Of a stretch of DNA of 64,000 nucleotides, positions 35,414 through 47,100 are shown one piece after another. Below the pieces are notes generated by a model, which had not been told where the DNA came from, made no database searches, and saw only the letters and a program-made list of their open reading frames with translations. Positions within the stretch are counted from its first letter, which is position 1. Each line of letters begins with the position of its first letter. Both the position numbers and the translations under genes were made by a program. The stretch is from Mercenaria mercenaria (taxonomy: Eukaryota > Mollusca > Bivalvia > Venerida > Veneridae): positions 17,393,001 through 17,457,000 of the forward strand of contig NC_069376.1 of assembly GCF_021730395.1 (NCBI RefSeq), in the 5' to 3' direction.

Positions 35414-37245
35414 TGTTCAGCTAACGAATGTCTTTGTCAACATAGGAAACAGCACAGTACTTAGAAATATAAAAGACGCGGAAATACGAAATGAAAAATA
35501 AACCTTTTACAAATATCCCTCCAGAACTGCCCCCTTTCCTTTTCACTTGTGTCTCCGTGCCTACCATAAATGGTAGACACATTGTCTGTGCATCCGTTGA
35601 CCCAAAGGGCGCTGACTTCGTTTACTTTCCAAATACTCTTTTTTTGCTTGTTTTTACTTTTGTAGCGGACATCTTGTCATTGAATACAGACGATTTTTGA
35701 CATAATCACGTGACCCGGATGTTTACATTTCAGACTGCATCACTGTTTTTTAGGTCGTACGACGGAAAACAGTCTTAGCTGCGACCGAAGATGTACGACC
35801 GTGTTCATAAAACGGTTCGGCCGTAGTCGCAGAAAAAATCTTAAATATCTGTCTTACGATGCGACCGGCCTTACGACCGACCTCGATGATAAAACGGGAC
35901 CCTGGAGCGTAAGACACACAAAAACAAGGAAGAATATCCAACAGGGAAAGCCACGTTCCAAAAACGCAGCCTTCCCAAAGACATACACGAACAACACTCG
36001 CACACCACACACAAACACAAAACAAACACAGACATATAACGAGGTAAAGGTTCTATCTTGAAATCTTCAGAGAAATCTCGTTAGCGATCAGACCCGTTTC
36101 CGCAATGTTTTTTTCAGTAATGATTGAACGAGTGTTTGGTCAATTTAAATATAAACGGACAGATGCATCTACATGTTTCGAATGAATAATTCTTCTTCTG
36201 ATGACATTTTAACATTTTGCATACTTAGATTATGATCGATTGAACTTCGTTCTTCAAACCTTGAGTAACTGTTCATCGAGATTTTGAAAATACAACACAT
36301 TGACGTTTAAATTAAATTTAGTTACATTTAGAGACAATTTCAACCAATGACAAAGCGGTTTTGATATTCTGTTCAAACGTGCATTTAACCTGACAGCCTG
36401 ATAACGTGTTTTTCGTTTCTTTAATTGTCTTTTTTGTATCAGTACGTAAATTAACACTGACTGCATTTATCACTTCGTAGAATAGTGACACTTTAAGCTG
36501 ACACCAACTTTGTCAACACTCCTTCATTGATTGTGAAATAATGGCAAAATAATCGAATCATAAAGCAACGGAATTAAGACGTATACGTGAGTGATTGATA
36601 AATTTAAGCATTATATCAGGCCTAAGACCACAGTTATTTTTACTATATGTTCTATATAGGCACTGGACACTATAGCAATTTTGCATGCATTCCAACCCCT
36701 ATAAAAATACCTGAACTCAACAAGAGAAAGAGAAAAAGAGAACAAGAGAAAAAATTCCAGCCACAGTAAACATTGGGTTGACCGGCTCTTCTTTCCACCA
36801 TTTTGAACCAAATCACATGCGTATGAAGAATACTCTCTAGATGGCCGCAAACAGGCAAAACAAGCCCTATCAAAAAGTCATGTTATGCATATTCTGACAT
36901 TTTCATTCTGTCAAATTGTACATGTACCTACTATTTCATATCTCCTCTATTAAATCATGCCATTTATTGCAGGTCTTTCACTCAAAAATTCACCAATATT
37001 CACCATCAAACAGAGGAACTATTTTCCGCGTAACCACTCCCGTATTGTGGTCAACCATGGGCAAATAACTGTGGTCTTGTGCCTATTTAGAAGCACCTAT
37101 TTAGCAAAGGAGGAGTTACTCGGACAAAGCGTATATCAATTAAATTCTGTAAAAATACACCTAAATTGAACAGTGTACATTCAAGTCATGACAAAAATGG
37201 CATTTTCATTTCATAGTGATATAGGTTTGGACCAATTCTCTTGTC
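35414..37245. other. Intergenic DNA with a dispersed-repeat trace
   Basis: 35930-35975 (CAGGGAAAGCCACGTTCCAA, ACGCAGCCTTCCCAAA) resembles 40047-40085 (AAAAACCACATACCAAAAAT, GCAGCCTTCTCAAA). Both look like pieces of one old repeat. ORFs of 60-140 codons here overlap the SINE or are unrecognised. Confidence 0.4.
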
Positions 37246-37790
37246 ACTGAAGTTACTGTTGTATATTATAAAACATGTAACAATTTAACAAATACAAAAT
37301 GACAGTCAAATATTATCTTGTTTATACTTAAATACTTTTTCTAATGAAATGAGCCTTGTAACAAATGTAGCACACTTTTTGCTGCGGGCTTGAACTAACA
37401 GACTAGTGTGACTATTTGTGTATTGTATTTGCTCATATAATATTAATTGTAGTTTAAAGTTGTACCAAAATGAGGTATCTTAAAATTCTATTGTGATAAG
37501 AAGAAGAACAAGAAAGCGAGAGTCGGCCAAACCTCAAATTTCACTTTTTATTCATTTGTTCTTGCAGGCGTGGGTGGTACTTGGGGTCAGTGCACACTCA
37601 GCACCTTAGTGTTTTCGCGGGCGTTAACAGATAATGCATGATGAACCATGAACCATGTACAAACTTACAAATACAAAATGACAAAAAAATATATTGTACA
37701 TAGCATACTTCGTTTGATAGTATGAGAATTGTTACAAATGTAGCACACATTTTGCTTGGGCTTTGAACAAAATGGACCGTCAGTGGAGTA
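37246..37790 (+). repeat. Diverged direct duplication (~400 bp apart)
   Basis: ACAAATACAAAATGACA and GTAACAAATGTAGCACAC...TTTTGCT...GGGCTTGAAC at 37289-37400 recur at 37665-37770 in the same order. Non-coding. Confidence 0.5.
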
Positions 37791-38750
37791 CTTAGAGTCA
37801 CGGATTAGGAAAAAATACGGCAAACTTCTAGTCTCGAAGAAATATATCACTTTCACTTTGTTTTGAATTAAGGTCGTATTCAATGCCTGAAGTGTAACGC
37901 CCTCGTCGCATAATACTCTGAACAGTTATAAATCAAGCAACAATCCACCCATGGGATAGATCTAATAAATTACATAGGAACCCTATGAAACGACATTGCT
38001 TTGAAATGACGTCAAAACACTATTACGTTGAAGCAAAAGAGAACTTTATTCAGACAGTTGTGAACGCTTTCAAGTGTTCTCACTTTGTAAGAAACAGTGT
38101 ACTTTATTTAGCGACAAAATGGTCAAAAGCAAAAATAGATTTCATGAATACTTTGAAAGAAAATGTTTCTCTCCTCTTACCATTAATTAATGGATTATTT
38201 AATTGTAAAGCGGCGGGAAATGTTGAAAAACTTGATGATGTATTTTCAATAGAGAGTTTAAATTTAAATTTGTAACAGCATTGTGTGAGTTTATAGCTTA
38301 AACACATATGCATAAAATGCATAAATATTTCTGATGATGTACGCATTTTCATTTATCGATACTATCGTACAATTGTTCTATTTAGGTTAAATTTTGATTA
38401 TAAATGGTTCTATATTTAATAAACATGTATCATCACACTTGGAATGGTCCGTGCACTGTGAATTTCAGCGCTCTGCATAAATATTGTATATTGTATTTTT
38501 TGTCTACATCCGCCAATGCAATAAACATATTACTTTTAATGATAACTTGTTTAAAAGTTATTTGAGAGTTTGTCAGTCAGACTATCATTTGCATTACATC
38601 AAAAACCCTGGTGACGGTAAAAATACAACGTGACGATGGGTCAGTATCTTGTCATCAAGTAAAATATGCATTTTAAATTTAGTGTAAGTTTTACACTGTA
38701 TATAACTTCATCTCATCTATTAACAATGTGTGTTTGTTAATGTTTTGCAT
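37791..38750 (+). other. Unrecognised 96-codon ORF in AT-rich DNA
   Basis: The frame at 37985-38275 encodes MKRHCFEMTSKHYYVEAKEN...FSIESLNLNL. It has no domain I know, no signal peptide or membrane segment, and no splice context. It may be chance or the remnant of a mobile-element protein. Confidence 0.2.
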
Positions 38751-38756
38751 CATTAT

Positions 38757-38919
38757 ATCGATTGCTGGTTCCCTTTCCTGATGTCACCAATGTGGGTTCA
38801 AAACTTTGCCAAGATGAATTCTTCATGTGAGGAAGTCATCAAACCTTTTAGAAGGTCAATTGTTTTACACAGGTGCCCGCCCGTACCTAAAACAGCATCT
38901 CTCTCTCTCCCCCCCCCCC

Positions 38920-38950
<31 letters not shown>

Positions 38951-38960
38951 CCACAATTAA
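38757..38960 (+). repeat. Decayed SINE family 2 plus poly-C/(CA)n microsatellite
   Basis: GATGTCACCAATGTGGGTTC...GAGGAAGTCATCAAACC...AGAAGGTCAATTGTT...CAGGTGCCCGCCCGTACC follows the SINE body order but is strongly diverged. It ends in a run of about 30 C and then (AC)n at 38905-38950. Confidence 0.5.
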
Positions 38961-40171
38961 CAATTACCGCACTATAAATAAATATGGACGTTCATTTTAC
39001 GTGTATTACATGTACAGTCGCATATGTTCAATTTTTAATGAATAAATACTGCCTGAATCTCATTCGAATCAATACTTAAAGGATAATGGGAGTTACATGT
39101 ATTTCATTAGGAAAAAAAGTTGGAAACCTAATGAGTTGACGTTATATCTCTTAAACGTGGTTAAGACATCCTTTGGAAATACTGGGGTATCGGAACATCA
39201 ACCTAATAGACAGTTCAGGAAAAGACAGATTGTCCCGCCAAATAAGCTTAATTAAAGGGACAGGAAATAGAATGTTTCCGCCTACGATCTTATAATCTAT
39301 TTTGACTAAATGCTTCTTGATTTTTTTTTGTAATTATCGTTTAGTTTCATGTGGTGTGTATGAGCATCAAATTCGTGCATTAAGCATATTGAATATTGGC
39401 TTTTATGTTTATATTTCAAGATAGAATGAGGCTGAAAATGTAATGTTCTGAATGAGGCTGAAAAATGCAATTTTTGTGCCTGTGATTTAATCATATTTTA
39501 TCCTTGGTACACTTTTCAGTATTCAATGTGGATCAATTTTATTCAAATTAGTTTATATTTTACTGAATCTGTCATTTCGCCATGTTGTGTTTTGTCAAAT
39601 TGAAATAAAGTGAATGGGGTATGGATTCAGTGTTGTTATACTTTTTGGTCCTTTGAAATAATCGGGTCCATTCAAAATGAGGCGTGAGAGGTGTAGTATT
39701 TTTCATTACTTCCCATGAACATACTCAGTCAAACTGAGTCTGTTATAATTTTGCTTGGTTGCATTCTATGCTTCCGACGAAGGAACGTCTTACAGATTGC
39801 ATTAACTGACCGATGCACAAAGGCTATTAGCTTTTGTAAAATACTTACACTTTATATAATGAAACAACGGTAGAAACGGTTTAGAAATGTGTTCAGTATA
39901 CACAGGTTGCGTATAACAACGTGCAGAGTGAACAATAAATTTAAATATAAATGAAGCTCTTTACTCCTTACATACATTTGTATCTTTGCAATTTCTACAA
40001 TTTATAAAAATAAATTTGATAAAAGTCCAAGACGGGTATACGGCATGAAAAACCACATACCAAAAATGCAGCCTTCTCAAACAGCAATACCCAGCAGTGC
40101 ACGCATCAACGGGCACCCGACCAACACGCATACTGATATTCGATTTACAGATCTTCTCTAGTGCCAAACTA
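38961..40171. other. No gene seen
   Basis: AT-rich DNA. 40047-40130 carries the repeat fragment also seen at 35930. No supported exon of the downstream FAXC gene was found here. Confidence 0.4.
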
Positions 40172-40392
40172 TTTGAGCCGCACCATGAGAAAACCAACAA
40201 AGTGGCTTTGCGACATGCATGGATCCAGACCAGCTTGGATCCATGCTGTTCGCTTTCAAAGCCTATTGCAATTTTTAGAGAAACCGTTAGCGAACAGCAT
40301 GGATCCTGACCAGACTGCGCGGATGCGCAGGCTGGTCAGGATCCATGCTGGTCGCAAAGCCACTATGTTGGATTTCTCATGGTGCAGCTCAT
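40172..40392. mobile_element. Palindromic MITE, family B, copy 2
   Basis: Left TTTGAGCCGCACCATGAGAA and AAAGTGGCTTTGCGACATGC. Right GCTGGTCGCAAAGCCACTAT and TTTCTCATGGTGCAGCTCA. The arms pair over most of the length, with GCGCAGGCTGGTCAGGATCC inside. Better preserved than the copy at 32921. Confidence 0.8.
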
Positions 40393-40909
40393 TTAACGTT
40401 TATACTTGAAGATCAGTATATCTTAAAGTAACTGAATGTAACTTTCACTTATTTGAAAAAAATTCTACCAGTCTGATTTGAAGCGAAAGCATATTGTACC
40501 GGTCATTGCGAACGTAGGACCGAAACTGTTCAGTGACACACTAAAATGATTAGTAAAACTTTTAAAAAGAAACGAAACAATGATACAAAGACCGTAGACT
40601 ATTCAAAGTATACTTATATCTTCTGGTATATTCAGCTCATATTTCAATAAATGTTTAGCAAGAAGCATTTGACATGTATTGTTCCGTAATTTGCAAATAA
40701 CAGGTAGCAGTTACAAATTGACAGTTACCATTTCAAAGTCGACATTTGACATTTAGCATTTAGTAATTGGCATTTAGCATTTTGCAATTAGCATAACGCT
40801 CCCGGCCTTCCATAATACTACTGTTTCAGTCACGTTGCTGTCTGAATCTCGACAAAAACACTTAAGATAATATACTATATATATTTCATGACTTTGTTCC
40901 GTGTTTCAG

Positions 40910-41106
40910 CTTGATTTCAAATATCAGGGTGGACCTAAGAACAAGACCCCATGGATAGAATATAACGGCATAGCTATGGGAGATTCCCAGTTGATAATTG
41001 AGTACTTTAACAAGAAATTCGACATCGACATGAACAGTCACCTCAGTAAACAGGAACGTGCTACTGCCTGGGCCATACAAAAATGGCTGGAAGAGTATAC
41101 TTACTG
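40910..41106 (+). CDS. FAXC: FAXC-like exon with KTPWIEYNG (5'-most found)
   Basis: The acceptor is CCGTGTTTCAG and the donor TTACTG|GTATGT. 65 codons plus two bases: LDFKYQGGPKNKTPWIEYNG, GDSQLIIEYFNKKFDIDM, HLSKQERATAWAIQKWLEEY. The last 59 bases are the first unit of the tandem array that follows. Confidence 0.9.
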
Positions 41107-44100
41107 GTATGTATATAAACAGGAATGTGCTACTGCCTGGGCCATACAAAAATGGCTGGAAGAGTATACTTACTGGTATGTATATAAACAGGAACGTGCT
41201 ACTGCCTGGGCCATACAAAAATGACTGGAAGAGTATACTTACTGGTATGTATATAAACAGGAACGTGCTACTGCCTGGGCCATACAAAAATGGCTGGAAG
41301 AGTATACTTACTGGTATGTATATAAACAGGAACGTGCTACTGCCTGGGCCATACAAAAATGGCTGGAAGAGTATACTTACTGGTATGTATATAAACAGGA
41401 ACGGGCTACTGCCTGGGCCATACAAAAATGGCTGGAAGAGTATACTTACTGGTATGTATATAAACAGGAACGGGCTACTGCCTGGGCCATACAAAAATGG
41501 CTGGAAGAGTATACTTACTGGTATGTATATAAACAGGAACGGGCTACTGCCTGGGCCATACAAAAATGGCTGGAAGAGTATACTTACTGGTATGTATATA
41601 AACAGGAACGTGCTACTGCCTGGGCCATAGAAAAATGGCTGGAAGAGTATACTTACTGGTATGTATATAAACAGGAACGTGCTACTGCCTGGGCCATAGA
41701 AAAATGGCTGGAAGAGTATACTTACTGGTATGTATATAAACAGGAACGTGCTACTGCCTGGGCCATACAAAAATGGCTGGAAGAGTATACTTACTGGTAT
41801 GTATATAAACAGGAAAGTGCTACTGCCTCAGTCATATAAAAATGGCCGGAAGAGTATACTTACTGGAATGTATATAAACAGGAACGTGCTGCTGCCTGGG
41901 CCATACAAAAATGGCTGGAAGAGTATACTTACTGGTATGTACATATACAGGAACGTGCTACTGCCTGGGCCATACAAAAATGGCTGGAAGAGTATACTTA
42001 CTGGTATGTATATAATCAGGAACGGGCTACTGCCTCAGTCATATGAAAATGGCCGGAAAAGTATACTTACTGGTATGTATATAAACAGGAACGTGCTACT
42101 GCCTGGGTCATACAAAAATGACAGGAAGAGTATACTTACTGGTATGTATATAAACAGGAACGTGCTACTGCCTGGGTCATACAAAAATGACAGGAAGAGT
42201 ATACTTACTGGTATGTATATAAACAGGAACGTGTTACTGCCTGGGTCATACAAAAAAGACTGGAAGAGTATACTTACTGGTATGTATATAAACAGGAACG
42301 TGCTACTGCCTCAGTCATATGAAAATGGCCGGAAGAGTATACTTACTGGTATGTATATAAACAGGAACGTGCTACTGCCTCAGTCATATGAAAATGGCCG
42401 GAAGAGTATACTTACTGGTATGTATATAAACAGGAACGTGCTACTGCCTGGGTCATACAAAAATGACCGGAAGAGTATACTTACTGGTATGTATATAAAC
42501 AGGAACGTGCTACTGCCTCAGTCATACAAAAATGGCCGGAAGAGTATACTTACTGGTATGTATATAAACAGGAACGTGCTACTGCCTCAGTCATACAAAA
42601 ATGACTGGAAGAGTATACTTACTGGTATGTATATAAACAGGAACGTGCTACTGCCTCAGTCATACAAAAATGACAGGAAGAGTATACTTACTGGTATGTA
42701 TATAAACAGGAACGTGCTACTGCCTCAGTCATACAAAAATGACTGGAAGAGTATACTTACTGGAATGTATATAAACAGGAACGTGCTACTGCCTCAGTCA
42801 TACAAAAATGACTGGAAGAGTATACTTACTGGTATGTATATAAACAGGAACGTGCTACTGCCTCAGTCATACAAAAATGACTGGAAGAGTATACTTACTG
42901 GAATGTATATAAACAGGAACGTGCTACTGCCTCAGTCATACAAAAATGGCTGGAAGAGTATACTTACTGGTATGTATATAAACAGGAACGTGCTACTACC
43001 TCAGTCATACAAAAATGACTGGAAGAGTATACTTACTGGTATGTATATAAACAAGAACGTGCTACTGCCTCAGTCATACAAAAATGACTGGAAGAGTATA
43101 CTTACTGGTATGTATATAAACAGGAACGTGCTACTGCCTCAGTCATACAAAAATGACTGGAAGAGTATACTTACTGGTATGTATATAAACAGGAACGTGC
43201 TACTGCCTGGGTCATACAAAAATGACTGGAAGAGTATACTTACTGGAATATATAAACAGGAACGTGCTACTGCCTCAGTCATACAAAAATGACAGGAAGA
43301 GTATACTTACTGGTATGTATATAAACAGGAACGTGCTACTGCCTGGGTCATACAAAAATGACTGGAAGAGTATACTTACTGGTATGTATATAAACAGGAA
43401 CGTGCTACTGCCTGGGTCATACAAAAATGACTGGAAGAGTATACTTACTGGTATGTATATAAACAGGAACGTGCTACTGCCTGGGTCATACAAAAATGAC
43501 TGGAAGAGTATACTTACTGGTATGTATATAAACAGGAACGTGCTACTGCCTCGGTCATACAAAAATGACAGGAAGAGTATACTTACTGGTATGTATATAA
43601 ACAGGAACGTGCTACTGCCTGGGTCATACAAAAATGACAGGAAGAGTATACTTACTGGTATGTATATAAACAGGAATGTGCTACTGCCTCAGTCATACAA
43701 AAATGACAGGAAGAGTATACTTACTGGTATGTATATAAACAGGAACGTGCTACTACCTCAGTCATACAAAAATGACTGGAAGAGTATACTTACTGGTATG
43801 TATATAAACAGGAATGTGCTACTACCTCAGTCATACAAAAATGACAGGAAGAGTATACTTACTGGTATGTATATAAACAGGAACGTGCTACTGCCTCAGT
43901 CATACAAAAATGACTGGAAGAGTATACTTACTGGTATGTATATAAACAGGAACGTGCTACTGCCTCGGTCATACAAAAATGACAGGAAGAGTATACTTAC
44001 TGGTATGTATATAAACAGGAACGTGCTACTGCCTGGACCATACAAAAATGACTGGAAGAGTATACTTACTGTTGTGTGTATAAACCGGAACTTACTACTG

Positions 44101-47100
44101 TCTAGACCATACCGAAATAGCTGGAGAAGAACACTTACTGGTATGTGTATAAACAGAATTATGGTATTGCATAGGCCATACCGAAATGGCTGGATGAGTA
44201 CTCTTACTGGTATATATATAAACAGAGACGTGCTTCTGCTTTAGCCATACAGAAATGACTGGATGAGTAAACTTACTGGTATGTATATAAACAGGAATGT
44301 GCTATTGTTTATGCCATACAGAAATGGCTTGAGGAGTACACATACTGGTATGTATATAAACGGGAATGTGCTACTGCCTGGGTCATACAGAAATTGCTGG
44401 AAGAGTTCACATACTGGTATGCATATAGACACGTGTTGCTACTGCTTAGGTCATACAGAAATGGCTGGAAGAGTACACGTTCTGGTATGTATACAAGGAA
44501 ATTCATTGATGCAAGCATCAAAGACGCCGCCACGTGTTGTATCTGAAGTACATTTATTGCAATATGAGAAATCACCTAATCATTACTTTATTAGTCTGAC
44601 TGGCTACAAGTTATCAACATTAGCACATAAAACAATGTATGTTATAAACTGTTTAAAACATGAAGAATTAACATGATAGAAAAGTTTTACCATGCAATAC
44701 AAATCCTCTACCTGCAATGACATTAACATTGCGAGTAGGGGGTCCCTTTACATACAAAATTAAAGTAATTATTTCACTAACTAAGGTCACCTCCTGTGAA
44801 AAGTTCTTATATGCAGGAGCGTGTGAGTTTCACAGAAATGCAATTTGTTGGAAAATGAGGAAATGTTGAAATTATTTCAAATTTGTGGTTCACAGAAACC
44901 ATTTTTTTTTTATTATCATGTAATGTAATGAGTGTTTTCTATTTACTGATGAAGTTTTATGGACCTTAGTCACCTACATTATAGATTTCAGAATGCAGAT
45001 TATACACAGCAATTTTACTGTTTCCGTTGCCAAAAACAACCAAAAATTTTGTCCAAGAAAAGAATGATATAACATAAATAATCTCTATATTGCCCCTATT
45101 CACAAAGCATGAATCTTTCTTATATACTTTTGAATATCATAGAATTCCTTTTTTTTTTTTCGGACGAACGATAAACTTGAAGTCCTCGTTGAACTGTAAG
45201 GTTACTAGGAGTATGTCAGTGTCTAGATTCAAATCTAATATTACAAGAAATTTAGCAAGCATAATAACCCACTGCTAAAGTGTAGAAAATATTTCAATGA
45301 AAATGTTTTTTGTTTTTTTGTTGTTTTTTTTGTCAGGAATGGACAAATACAAAAACTATCTATCACATTAAAAAGAAAAAAGAAAAAAAGAAGCAAGTAA
45401 CAAGATGTAATAAAACCAGAGCAACTGACAAGTCATATAAGATCAATGAACATATAAACTCAACAAGGAATTCTATTTTAAAGTCACTGATGCTTTGATA
45501 AGTTATGGTCCCATGGCTTTTGATATTTCGATCTAACCACATTTAAAGAAGTATAAACTTGTCACTGACAAATCCAGCCAAATGCTCTTTAGCCTATTGC
45601 ACACCTTAGTTGACAGTGTATATCTGTAAACAATGAGTAGATCTATATGACACATAAGCAAAAAAAAAAAGAAAGAAAAAAAAAATAGAAATAGGAATTT
45701 GCAAAAGTGTGCGCATTCTGAAATTACATCACTGTACCTATCAACAAAGAAAATAAGACAAAAGGTTAAAAATAAGTTAACAGCGGCACTTCCTTCGTTC
45801 ATTTCAACATATCTATGCTTATTGATTCCTGTATTTACTTTGTAAATACGTTTTTTTTTCCCAAAGAATTTTTATGCAGGCAAATTGTAATTTTCCATAA
45901 TTTTTTTTTTTTAATATTCTCTTCGAAGTTTACTGCAAGATTATTGTAAAATACACGAACGCTCCCTTGTCCAAGCGATTCATGGTATATCTGTGGTGTA
46001 TTCTATTTATAGAAAATGAGATAGGTAAGTAGGTCATGCTAAGAATAGAAATAGAAAAGTTGACTTACGGAGTAACCTCCCTTATCAATAAATCGGATCA
46101 ACATTTTTGACGAAATTGTAAATAAAAAAAATATGTTCTGCTCTACAAATAAGGAGAGGAAAGACAGATAGCATTGTTTTAAATCACATAATAAGTTGCA
46201 TTACATACATTTTTTATGTTTTCTTTTTGCCATTTTTTTGTTTATTCACTAAAATGTATTGTGCAATATCGTTGATCCTTTTACAAAGTATTCACTGTGT
46301 TCAGTTTATCACTCCGAAACTATTCATTACCATCTTTACAGGGTCCGAAATAAAAGTGTATCCCATATACTCGACACCGCCTTCAGGGCGGCGTCGAATA
46401 AACAGGAATGTGCTACCGCCTGGGCCATAGAAAATGGCTGGAAGAGTACATTTTCTGGTATGTATATAAACAGGAATGTGCTTCTGCCTGGGCTTTATGG
46501 AAATGGCTGCAGGAGTACATGCACTGGTATATATGTACATAGAAACGCGCGTCAGCCAGAGCTATACAAAAAGCGGTGAAGTACACATACTGGTATGTAT
46601 ATATGCAGGAACTTGCTATAGCCTGGGACATGCTTACTGGTGTCTGCATATCACTCTTTTTGTAAACATGTTTTTGCACAGCCAAGCTTCACATAGAGGA
46701 GCACTTTAGCACTGGCAAATGTCTAAAGAATTTGATGTGTCGAGATTAGATCTGTTTGAAAATCATATTAATTCAAATCGAGAAAAATCGCCATTTTGTT
46801 TATCTATTATATAAAAGTATTACGTGAACAATTGTGGAGACAGGTTATAAAAAGAAACATACTGAGTAAGAGAGGATGTAGAATTTATATAATGGTGGGA
46901 ATTTAACCTATCCACTGTCCTGGATTCCGCACACGAGCACTCTTTTTCTGCAAAACATGAATCAAAGGTATAGTACGAATGACTTCAGACGAAATTTAAT
47001 TTAGTCAAATTGTCGGCCTAGGGATCGAACTCGCGACCTCCGGACCCTTGGGCTGAACATCTGCGCAGACCGATACGGTATGTCATATATAAATAAATAT

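Noticed and set aside
35036-35464. 142-codon ORF
   Set aside because: It runs through a SINE; no independent coding evidence.
41730-44244. Long ORFs of 190-520 codons on the plus strand, and a 294-codon one on the minus strand, in the 69-bp array
   Set aside because: The 69-bp period is a multiple of three and the unit happens to lack stops in several frames, so the ORFs are by-products. They encode only the same 23 residues over and over in frames unrelated to the FAXC exon.
41048-44500. CRISPR-like array
   Set aside because: Eukaryotic context, no unique spacers, and the unit is an exon-intron boundary. The same applies to the 32-bp and 58-bp arrays.
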